DNA of 64,000 nt from assembly GCA_963931865.1 (NCBI GenBank), contig OZ007507.1, positions 8,739,847 through 8,803,846 of the forward strand, read 5' to 3'. The notes below the pieces were generated by a model that saw only the letters and a list, made by a program, of their open reading frames with translations, did not search any database and was not told where the DNA came from. A program made the translations under genes and the position numbers. Within the stretch, counting starts at the first letter, position 1. Each line of letters opens with the position of its first letter. The DNA comes from Axinella damicornis. Lineage: Eukaryota > Porifera > Demospongiae > Axinellida > Axinellidae. Shown piece by piece: positions 41,996 to 54,629 of the stretch.

Positions 41996-44900
41996 CTTTG
42001 AGGTTGGGGAGTGTCAGGAGGCGTTCTACACTGGTGGGCAAGTGCAGTGCTCAGAGGATGGCCGGCACATGTTTTGCACGTGTGGCTCTGCAGTGAAGGT
42101 CGTGCAGGTGGAGTCTGGCAGGGTGGAGTACACCATTGAGGAGGTGCATGGTTGACTGTAGTGTTTGGGCATGAATATGCTGAAAACTGACCTGTTTTGT
42201 AATGGCATGGACTTCCATATCCTGTCCCTGACTGAGTTTTGTTTGCCCACCATCAGGAGGAGGATGCCGTGGCCTGCTTTGTGACCAGCTGGAACAGTGA
42301 GGTGCTATATACATGTATACCACCAGAATTGCCAAGTCAAGATTTTTTTTAACAGGAAGTCATAGAGAACATCCCTCGATCTTGTGCATGGGCATTTGAA
42401 ACAGCTGTGGTGTACTGTAAAAACAATTAGCAGCTGTGCTGTGGCTATAAGCACCCTATGGTACAGGTCATGGCTTCTAGGCTGTGTATAAACTCTCTGG
42501 TAATCACAATTTTACAATTAGGAGCATGCAGCTGCTACTATATACTTCACCACTGATTGTCTAGCCTCGTACCCAGTCCCACGCCAAGCTTTCCGTCGCT
42601 TGCAGTACGGTAAAGCGGGGAGGGCCTGGTACATTTCCTCACGTGAGTGACGTCAAGGGTAGAAAGGGGTAGAAAGACCGGAAGTTTAATGTCGGCGTAG
42701 TGGGTCTCAGAACAGCAAGAAGAGCGACGGTACCAGGTAACATACCACACGTATCTAGCTATAGTGGGGGGCAACTGTCATACTCCTCGAGCGTTGAAAG
42801 TGTAGAATAACACGCAAAACGTAGTGTCTTTGTTCTGAAAATTTTGCCATTTTTCAATTACGTCATGCTCACGTGAGGAAATGTACCAGGCCCTCCCCGC
42901 TTTACCGTACTGTAAGCGACGGTGATAGGTATACGAACTAAAGAAACAGTGCTCCGTAGTGATGTCTTGTTCATAGCTACATGTAACAGTATAGTATGTG
43001 TTGAGGTGCTAGGCTCCTCCAGTTCAGCAGTAATGAGCTTGTCAACGTCATACTGTGAAGCACTGCCGTGGTAGGGTTCCGCCGTAGCCTCGTTCCCAGG
43101 CCCGAGAGACGGAGGAGAAAAAAGGGCCTGGTTTCCACTGTTTGTGCATGCACTTAATTATCTGTAACCACAACACGTAGTTATAAGGGGGAGGGTGCAT
43201 ATGACGTATTCGTAGTCACATGGTCGAGCGTGTGACGATATATCTACGATTTTGCATTGTATTAGCTGGCCTATATATATATACATGTACACCAATGTTT
43301 ACATAATATTATGTGGATAACACGTCTCTTACAGTGGCTGGTGGTGGGTTGGAGGTCATTGCTGCTGAAACAGTATGATTGGAGGAAGGGCAAGTGCACC
43401 AGAACATGGAAGGTGTGTCTGCAGGGTTAGTGGCTTCATGCATTCACATGCATCAGGTCACTGTTTCTGTTCCTCACAGGGACATCTTGGTCCGGTGGTG
43501 TCTATGGCCTGCGATCCCACATCCACTCTGCTTGCCACTGGTTGGTTGCACACCACCTCCTCCATCCACACACATCATTATACTTCTGTACTCCCGCGCA
43601 CACGCACACGCACATATATACACACATGCACACACACACATACACACACGCACACACACACATACACACACGCACACACACATACCCATAGGCTCCAGTG
43701 ATGGTACTATCAAAGTGTGGGACTGCGAGAAACAGTACTGCACACACAACCTGCATGGATCTAAGGGCATCGTGACACTCCTTTGCTTCCACCCTTCCTC
43801 CCGCAAGCTTACTCTGTTCAGCAGCTCAGTGGACTGTGCTGTACGTGTGTGGGACCTCCTGACCAGCAGGTATAGGTCACCTAGAATGAGTTACATATAA
43901 CTATGTACCGTATGTATGTATATACTAATCCCCTTCCTCTCCCTCCTCCTCGTACAGATGTGTCCGTGTGCTGGAAGGCCATGTGAGTGCTGTGACCTCT
44001 CTGGGATTTGCCGAGGATGGTGAAACACTGCTTAGGTATGATTCTGTGAGGAATTCTTACTGTAATGGTGCAGCCCTTGGAACAATCGAGGCTATCTCAT
44101 GTCCAGTTTTGCCATCAGAATCCGTTGGAGAGATTTTTTTGTATTAGCATATATTGCTAATACAAAAAAATCTCTCCAAATCTCAGAAACGATACACTTA
44201 TAAGCCTTTATAACCACATACCGTTCATCTTCGAGTGTTTTCATGACCAACAAGACTCCTCGCGTCGCGAAAAACCGGCGCGAAAGTACCACACCAGGTA
44301 CTCGCAAAACGGGCAAATTGTTTTTCTTTCTTCTTCTTCTTTCTTCTTTCAGACGGGCTATCTCAACGTCGACTCAATCTCTCATGATGGTTTTCGCACG
44401 AAACAGCAGCATTTCACACCGAGTAGTGCACCTGGCCATCGCTTTTTCGCAACCTCCAAGTTTTCACCAGGCGGCTGCAGCTGCCCACTCAATAGCTATG
44501 GCTTCTTTATAGTCACGCCATTTTCTCGTTTGTACGCATGCGCGATCACTTAGCAACAAACGTAATTATTACTCAAGATCGCTGAATTAGAAGTGTCTTG
44601 CGCCGTTGTGTTGACATAATATTAATTTTCGTACTTCATAAAACCGAGGTAAATTCTAACTCTGTGCGTATAATTTATGTATGTTACTACCTACTGTGTT
44701 CTGTGAGAGGGCTGAATGCCTGTCTAAAGACTCAACAATATATAAATCTTGCTACTTCTGGTATAGCTAATATTATGGTCTTCAGACAGGGATTACTGCC
44801 TTAGCATGCTTAGTATCCATCCAGAAAAGGGTTGACTTGGGTCTGATTCTTTAGCCAATGCTGGCAGTGTGAATACCGGAGTCAATATTGTTCATATACC

Positions 44901-47900
44901 AAAGCAAGAGCTCCTACTACTTGTGAGGACACCGACTTCTGCTCTGTGATGGCAAATTGCATGCACTGCTGCTAAAAAAAACAAGTAATAAAAAACATTT
45001 GAAAATGTAACAGGATGTAGGGATACCAGAACGGCAAAAAGTAAGGAAACAAGGTAGGGATGATCGCACAAAACAGTGAAGTATACAATCCCCCTACATA
45101 TCGTTTTTCATTATACACGTATATGGAAAAAGATCTCTGTAGGGGGGTTGTATACTTCACTGTTTTGTGCGATCATCCCTACCTTGTTTCCTTACTTTTT
45201 GCCGTTCTGGTATCCCTACATCCTGTTACATTTTCAAATGTTTTTTATTACTTGTACCATGTAAGACAGATGGGACTGTGTGTGGGAACCCCATGTACAT
45301 CCCACCTGAGCCCATGCGTACCATTTCCCACCTGTCCGTCTGGATACTTGTAGGTGAGACTGTGCGGCGATCCCATATGCAGCACAGATCCCACCTGTCC
45401 ATTCTATCACACTGTGCTGTGTAGAACCTACATGTAAATTCCCATGTACCACCTGAGCCCACCATATCCTACCTGTCCATCTGTCCCACTGTACCGTGTA
45501 GGACAATTGGACCAACCTGTGCCCACTTACATGTACAAATGTACCATATATCCCACCTATCTGTCATCTCCTGCTGTACTAGGGCCTGAACAAATGGGGA
45601 ATCCCCCCATTCGAATGTTTGGTAACTAACATTCGAACAACATTCGGTAGAATCAAGATATTACATAACGAAGATCTTGCGCGACCATATCGGCAATTCG
45701 GTCGGTGATTAGCTTCGCACGACTGGTGGGGCACTTCGATCGGGCGATAAAAGCATTCAGAGTTGGATCGTGTTTCAATTTCTTCGTTGCTGTGTATGTG
45801 GTTCAGGTGGTCGTGCAAGTTGATCGTCCCTCCATGGTAAGTATAACTTTTGTTGCACAACTTGCACTTCACTGTCTTGTGTCCTGTTATCACACGAGCA
45901 GAGCTACCTGCATCGCTATCGAGAACGCCACCAACAGCACAGCCTCAGTCTCCGCCATCTTGCAGCTAGCTTAAGGTAGCATTATACCTTCAGACTAGCT
46001 TGTACTCCATATGAGATATTGAATTGAAGCTTTCAAGTAATTAAAGATACACCTTTGGAGTTACCAGAAATGGTGAAGTATGCAGCAGTTTCAATAGCGA
46101 TCACATTTATATATTCTTACTCAATTCAAATTATTACATACACAAGTGGGAATATGACACCTGAACCACTACATCATTGCACACCATTTTACATTTGCCT
46201 AATCAGTAATCCCATCCAATTGCTATAAACCTCAAATATGGTGAGAGACATCTTAATTACATTAATTACCATAGTTGAGGCACAACTATTAATATTTTGC
46301 TTGACATACACTTTCAACTGTGCCATGATGTTACAGTAGAAAAGATAAAATACATTCAATGACTGGTATGTTGCATATATCATATAAGTACTTGCACAAA
46401 CTTCTGAATTACTTGAAAGGAATATGGACAGTTGGCATTTCTAGAAGCACAGAAGAATAATGGTTTTGAGAAAGGTTCGGAAAAGTGTAAAACCTACCAG
46501 CAACATACATATCACCTTCTCTTGTTTTCAGGGTTTCATCTCTGCCTTTTTTTGCTCGTCTTTTACGTTTTCTTTCTTGTTTACGAAACTCAGTACCTTT
46601 ATAAGCAGCATGATAAAGGCGAAGTTTGTCCTTGCGAACCAAAGCCTGCAGGGTATGATCCCTCTCTCCAAGGCCCATTGACTGCAGTAGGGCACAAACA
46701 GACTTGGCTCCATCATTGAATGATGCAAAGGCAAGGGCAACAGCTGTCTCTACTGTGTGTCTTCCGGCAAATCTCTCCTTGGGGCAACGCTGCCAGATAA
46801 CATGGTGCAGTGACTCATTTGCATTTTGCGTTTGGCCCTTTACACATCTCTCAAGCAACTCGCGGTCTGACAATCTTGTGAAGATCGGTTTCAGTTCCTC
46901 AAAAATTGCTGGAGGAATGGTACCATGATGTGTGTATGATTTACGATCCCTCTGCCATCCGCACCAGCTGTCTGCACCTTTCGGACAGTATTTATGCATC
47001 GGCTTGCGGTCACTTGATCCCCTGTGGTAGAGAATAGCATAGACAGCTTTTTGCATCGCATCAACACTCCCACCATTTTCTCTGATTGATTTACCGTAAT
47101 AGCCTTGCAGTTTGTCAATGAATTTGTCTGTAAGACGGCCTCGACCACCAATTGTTTTCCCATCCTTCAACCTCCTTTTGCCCCAAGTCTTCTTTAGTTT
47201 CCTAAGTGCAGTACCTAAGCGTTTTTGTACATGACCAATGCAATCACTCTTCGTTATCGTAATATCACCATATGGTTTACTATCAACGACAGCCGAATAG
47301 GCTTTACTATCACCATCACCAATAAGAGTAGTATACTGTAAGTTGTATAGGGACATTGACCGACTCCAAAGTTCAACTGCACCAGCAGCTTCAATCGCAT
47401 TAGCAGATCCATCAAAATCAAACAAGCATTTGCCGTCAACTAGGTGACTCTGTTTCCACATTTGGTACTCCTCTGACTGAGGATCAAGACGAGCATGCCT
47501 CATGCAACTCACACAGAATCGACTCTTCACAGTATAATCAAGCACTTTGCCAGTTTCTGCAGATATTACGGCAACAAGACCATACAAGGATGAATGGCCG
47601 CGCCTGTGCCATGAGCCATCACAGGATACTTCTATATCTATTGCTGTCTGTACGTCTACACCATGCTCTCTGACTACTGACTTGAGCTCTTCTGCTGCCC
47701 GTTGCATACTCTGCTTTGCGATATCCACAGCTGCTACATGGAGAGCTTTTGCATGGTTGCTATAAGTATTTGAGGTCATTGGTTTTGGCATGTTCAAAAC
47801 AGCGCATAATGTCTCAAGATCTGTTAGACCACGCCCAATAAGATGCATACCTGTGACTATTCTTCGATTTATGTCATAAAATCGGACGATCTTCCGGGAT

Positions 47901-50900
47901 GTTTGCATGTTCGTGGAGTGGTTGCACTGCATGCACTGAAACACCATGATGGATGCAAGGCCATATTTGCAAGAGGCCTCACACAAGATAAGATTTTGCG
48001 TATGACATCCGGGGCATTCAAGACATGATACTGCAGTGCCAAGGTGAGACACATCAATTAGCCGGTAACCTATAGGAACTTCAAGTCCATCTTCAAAGTC
48101 GATCGTCTCTAAACTATCGTCACAAACACCATGTCCATCAACTGACCCCGAACTCTCATTTGATCTTTCACTACTCCCATTCGAGCTCTCAAGCTCATCT
48201 GTGGGGTGTGCGTTGATTAGAAATAGGTTCAAAATAATTTTGCCGCTTCGAACATTCGGGATTCGAACGAACGTTTGAATGTTGGTACATTCGTTCAGGC
48301 CCTATGCTGTACCATGTTGGACGTACAAGTGGGCCCCGGACGGTTCATGGAAATCCCATGTCCATGTGTTACACTGTATCTGCTCGATTTGATGAGTCCG
48401 TTCAGTAGGTAGGATTTACAAATTCCAATGGGCCAACTATCATTGCAGCAAAGATTTGTTGGTCATTTTAGACACCGACTCAAAAGCCCTACGCTGGGAG
48501 TCTGTGAAAGACTGGACGTACTCAATGGAAAATGCTGTTTGGAACTAGGGTGCCTAGGTCTGAGTCTGGGTCATTGAAGAGATGATCTGTGATTTTGCCC
48601 TGAGGCTCATCATCTCACTCTCCCATGACGGGTATCTCAGGGAGGAAAATATCTGCCTCGTCCTCCGTGATGATGAATGTAGAGCTGAGCTAGGGCCTGC
48701 GAAAGCCCGCCACCACTGATAACACTCTTGATAGGCCTCAAAGTAGTAGGCCTCGAAGCGGATAGCAGTGTATACGTCCTCTGCAGGTGCTGTAGATCCC
48801 TACTGAGCTTGAGCATACGCTGACTATAAGAGCTAGCTCGGTGTGCAGGAAAATAGTGATCTGGCTCTGATGGAAGATGCAAAGACCCTCCACGGCCTCA
48901 ATTGCACCTACATTGTACCACGTGTGTGCATATACCATTCCGGAAGGGAGGCATTCTCAGGTAGTTTAATTATGCAGCTGGGCTCAGCCTTGCTGATGTA
49001 TTTTGCAAGGTATACGTACTGCTCAAACCCATGCTTGCTCACACGCTGCGTATATCATTGCATTCTCTACACACGTACACAAAACGCACTCAGTCCTCAT
49101 CCAGTTCCTCGGTGAGCTGTGGAATCTTGAAAGGAAATCCATACTTGCAGTACAGCAAGTCTTCCCATGAAACATTGTCTGCCCATATCGCATCTGCATC
49201 TTGAGTACAATCTTGTGCAGGTACATCCCCACCCTGCACAGGTCCTCATTGTCACTTGTCAGTACGGGGAGGAAGGGGCACCTCAGAATTGTGCTCATAG
49301 TAATGGTGTTCTTCAGCTCATGTACCCGTACAATCTCTTATACCATGTTGAATATAACGTTGGTGAGTAATTTCGATCATTATATGGACTCCATTAGTGG
49401 GATCCCAAGTATGATACAGTAGGATTTGGTGGGATGAAGTGGGACGGTGGATCCCCATGGACAGTCCCAACTGTCCTACACGGTACAGTGGGATAGGATG
49501 GACCGGTGGGATATGTTGGGCACAAGTGGGATTCCCATGGACAGTCCCACTGTCTACATAATATGGTAAAGCGACAGTGGTATATGGTAGGCTCAGGTGG
49601 GGCAGTGGATTCCCATAGCCGTCCCACCTGTCCCATGGGGTACAGTGGGATTCCCACCTGTGTACAACGGATTATGATGATGACATCATGCACTCACAGA
49701 TGGGACAGATGGATGGTTAAATATACCCCATATCACTTGTGTATGACTGTCGTAGTTGGTACTCCCCCTCACCTCCTTCCTCTTACCTCCACCCCCCCCC
49801 CCCTCTACACACACATGTACATACATACGTTAGTGGTGGCCGTGACAATGTGGTGCATGTGTGGGACCTGGCTAGTGGTTCTCTGAGGAAGACACTTCCA
49901 GTCTTTGAGGCAAGTGTGCGGACCACCAGAGACTCTACCGCTGGTAAAACACATGGTTGTATATTATTATGCTCTGTGTGTGTGCGCAGGCGGTTGAGGG
50001 TCTGGTGGTTGTACCAAAGGATGATCTGAGGAAAGGGAAGGGACCGTGTTTTGTAACGGCTGGAGACAAAGGTAAAGATGGTGTTGTGTAGACTAGCAGT
50101 GACTGAATCAGATACGTGTTCTAGAGTGGCGTGACATATTAGTTATGACTGCTTGGCACTTACTCTCCAGGTATCATTCGGTTCTGGGATGCCACCACTG
50201 GTCAGACAGTGGCGGAGTGTTCTTCTACTGGTGTGAGTCCACCTGCGTACACTGGACTGCAGTACTGCAAGCAGCTGGGAGCTGTGGTGGCGGTGACGTA
50301 CGACCATAATATTATCCTCTACGACGTCAAGGAACAGAAGAGGTTGAAGCAGGTGCGGTGAGACATGGTTCATATAGGCATGGCATCCCCTGTAGTGCAG
50401 TAACTGATATGTGCTGTTCCCTTGCAGTTTGTCGGCCACATGGATGAGGTACTGGACCTGCAGTTAATGGGAGAGGGGGAGAGCCTTTTGGCGGTAGCTA
50501 CTAACAGTGAGCAGCTCAAGGTGTTCAACAGGGGGAGTCAGGACTGCCAGGTAATGAGGGGGTGTTCTCAGTGACCACCGTCTCTAACTCGGTCTTTTAG
50601 TATACAGCGATAGTGACATGCATACTGTGCTGAGTTGTACGTGGAGACATATAATACTGTACTCACTCTTTATTAAGCGTATGCACCTATACAGTGTACG
50701 TATCTCCACAGGAATGAACATCAAATCAAAAACGAGGAGCGTTTCATTTCGAACTAGACCCTTTTCCACTCTGTAGGATCGAAAATGGCAGGGTTTCTTG
50801 TTTTTCCAGATTAGGAAATAGTACGTTTCAGAAAATTGCAATATGTAATCATGACGCATAATAATATTATTAGAAAAATTGGAATAGCACATGTGTGAGC

Positions 50901-53900
50901 GCTGGCATATTGGCTGCTAAAATCACCGGTACAGCATTCTTTCCACAAATGGAAGGAAAAACTCTGCCAATTTGGGGACTTCGAGTGTGGAGCCACTCAA
51001 GTAGGAATCGCGGAGACCTCGAAAGCTAGTATAGAGCCCGTTGATTTTACAAGTAGCAACAGCGAGCACACGAAGGATCCACCATCTCCACCGTGCCAGA
51101 TAACATCGCCACCTTTCTACAGCTTCTGCTTGCGCTTTTGCACCCGTAATAGCACCAAATACAAGCCAGCCACCGAACAATTCGCATGAAATGAATAGAA
51201 CGGACACAAGGTGAATTTTGTAAGTTTGATGCAAAATTACCATTTCAGAATCATCAATTTTGACGCAGAATTAGAGTGGCCCAAATTTAGAGCGCTTATG
51301 ATAATAAGGAGTAGCTGAGAGGAGAGTTGAATCTGCTCCTAGCAATGAATATGTACCCATAAGTGAGCTGCACCTAATAACGAGTGACTATGGTACTCTG
51401 GTGGTTTCTGCTTGGCCCAGGTGCTGGCGGGGCACACAGGGATTGTCCTTTGTCTGGACAGCAGGGGTGACATCCTGGCCTCTAGCTCAAAGGATGCCTC
51501 CATTCGTGTGTGGAAACTGGACCCTGCCGCGCAGTGCTTCCAATGTCTTGCCATAGGAACAGGCCACACCCATGCAGTGGGAGCTGTGGCTCTCTCCAGG
51601 TGAGTATGTGTGCATAGTCAAGTATATAGCAGCTGCAGTCTAGTGCTGCCATGATATATTGCAATCTTATTTGTGACCCACAGGTAGTATAACATCATAT
51701 TGTAAATCTGTTGGCAGTTTGAGTTTAGTTGTGAAGAGGCTGACATATTATTGGCTTGTCAATGTAGGGATTTGCTCAGCTATATAAGACTGTGACATGC
51801 TGTATTTCCATGACCAAACGCCATGGCTATCATTTATTTCATCACCCGATTTACTGTGGCTACTATTCAAGGGCAGCCACTAATCAAAGGTGTATATTCA
51901 AACAAGTAAGTTTTCCTTCAGCCCCATGTGATACCATCATAATCATCCCGACAAAATGATAGGAAACTGTCATAGCTATTACTTTTGCGAAAGATTTCTC
52001 CGGTCACATGTCCCTCGCCCTACGTACCTCAGGAAATGCCAAACTTTCCTAGACAGCTCTTGGGGTACATGACCAACCATCTGTTCTCCTCACTTTATGA
52101 TCACAGCAAGACGGTCACGGTCGCTTCACTCTTCAAGCACTAGACAAGGCGCTTCACTCTTCAAGCACTAGACAAGGCGCTTCACTCTTCAAGCACTAGA
52201 CAAGGCGCTTCACTCTTCAAGCGCTAGACAAGGCGCTTCACTGGCCATATGGGCCATATGGCCATCCACACATCCTCACGTTCTATTCGAATACTAGAGT
52301 ATACATGTAGCTGCGGCTACTAAACAATGGCTTCGTTTATTTTGTTCAGCCCTTCTGGAGGTGTGGCTATTATTCGAGGGCGGACACTAATCAAGGGCGG
52401 TGGCGTTTGATCATGGAAGTACGGTATAGTATATAGTATTATATCGTGGCAACACTATACTGTGGTCACTGCTCAAGTTTTGAAGTTGTGCATTCCCTAT
52501 AGCAATGTGCACTTATGGATGTCGTTGTCTGTTTCCCAGAATGAGCGGTTCATTTGCAGTCAGTGGTAGCCAGGACTCCACCATCAAGATGTGGGACTTG
52601 AAGGCTACGGCGCAGTGGCGGGAGGTGCACACACATTCTGCATGCTCATGGTGTGGATTGAGTTGACCCCCCCCCCCCCCCCCATAACTACTGCAGGGTA
52701 ACCCTCCATTACAGCTGCCAGTCACATTCACATATCTGGCACATGACCAGGTATAGCCAACATGTGCCTACATGTAGCTGTAACGCTATTGTGATTTGCT
52801 GTGTCATGGTACATATACATGTAGCTGCTCCAATCAAGATCCATGCACCTGGCTGGCCAACAATGGTCCCCTCTCTCCTCAGGACATCAACTCACTGGAT
52901 GTGTCTCCCAATGATAAGCTGGTAGTGAGTGGCTCTCAGGACAAGACAGCGAAGGTGTATACCGCCTCAGCTCCTGCAATGAAGGGTTCCATAATTATAT
53001 GATTGTGACTCACTCTCACATACCATCAGGTTTGGAGGGTGTCAGACGGGTCTCTGGAGGGAGTGTTCCGAGGACACAGGAGGGGCGTGTGGAGTGCCCG
53101 GTTCTCCCCTGTGGACCAGGTGAGAGTGTGTGGACTGCTTCCTTGTAGTGTGGTGTGTGTTCACCTGTGTATCACTCCCATTGCCAGTGTGTTGCTACAG
53201 CCTCAGCTGATGGGACAGTGAAGTTGTGGGCAGTGAGGGACTTCAGCTGTGTCAAGACCTTTGAGGGGCACACTTCCTCGGTGCTGAAAGCCATATTCCT
53301 TCCCAGGGGCATGCAGATTGCATCTAGGTGTGACTCACATCTGTTACATGGTTGCAATTCCATGCCTTCCTCATAGGCAATGTTACAGTAACGAATTTAT
53401 GAGCGTCGCAAAGCGGCTCCTGTACTTGTACCATAGTTTGTGGGAGTTTGAAAGGCACCACCATAGTGGACCAATCCCATGTATATACACTAAGCAGTGC
53501 CAGGTTATTGCCAAGCACATTAGTGCGAGGCACTGAATGGGGGATCTACATGTATTTGTCACTATATATATATAAGTACGTACGTACGTATGTATGTATA
53601 TATCGGAACATGTCATGCTCAGGAATGTTGTTAGGAATGTTGCGGGTTTGCTGCGCTACGATTTCGTCCCCCCTTGAACAATTAAATGGTGTGTTAGTAC
53701 GTATATTATTGCATGACTGGGAGGTCAGCACGGGAGAATATTTGGCTCAAGGCTGGCAGTATTTGGTCCGACCACAGAGAGGGCCAATACAGAAGCCAAG
53801 AACCGAATATTCTGCAGTATTGCCCGACGTAAGGAGTAGACTATTGTATGACTCACTTGTCGTCCAGCTCTACCTTCTTCGAGTGACACACATGGTGGTA

Positions 53901-54587
53901 TTTTGTGGAATTGAAATGGTAGTGTCAACAAACATATGTCAGACCTTCTGAGGAGTCAGGCTTCAAAACGTGCAGGTCCACTCACACTCGTTGTATTCAT
54001 TGGTTAAGCGGAAAAACAACAGAGATATCTTGTGACTCCACCCAATCAGCAATTACGGTCACACGAAACAGCGTATTTGGTTCGGTGACATGAAACGTAT
54101 CCACTCAGATTGCAGCATTTGATAGTTATCAGTTAGTCGTATAATAAGCCTCGTTCGCCTATGTGAGTATTCCAGCGCTGGACAGCTCTGTGCAGAGCTG
54201 CCGATTGCGTCTGCTTCAGCTGCTGCTCCCCGATTGCATCAATCCGCTTCAAACTGCTGTTCCCGATTGCGTCTGCTTCAGCTGCTGCTCCCCGATTGCA
54301 TCAATCCGCTTCAAACTGCTGTTCCCCGATTGCGTCTGCTTCAGCTCTCTTCCCTGATTTCAACAGCTCCCCGATTGCGTCCATTTCGGCTGCTGCTCCC
54401 TGATGTGTCCACTTCGACTGCTGCTCCCCAATTGCATCCGCTTGTAGCCTCACCTGTTCTGGAAGATTCCAGCCCATGCCCAATGTTCTCGAACATTTTT
54501 GTGGAGTTTGAGGTTCAGTAAATTGAAGTACGAAGGTTGCACATCACTAGTCTAGTCCCGGCCACCCCATGAGCATCCCACTTCCGT

Positions 54588-54629
<42 letters not shown>

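Larger units (their letters stand above)
45580..48304. mobile_element. 2.7-kb DNA transposon, 8-bp target duplication, composite content
   Basis: The 8-bp word tgctgtac occurs immediately outside both ends (45572-45579 and 48305-48312). The ends are inverted repeats: TAGGGCCTGAACaaatg at the left, and the right end read inversely is tagggcctgaacgaatg; attcgaa-type words continue inward on both sides. It carries a Mutator-like transposase frame (46409-48232) and a truncated BED/hAT piece (45600-45970), both on the minus strand. TAGGG ends with an 8-bp duplication suit hAT elements; the transposase does not. Confidence 0.85.
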
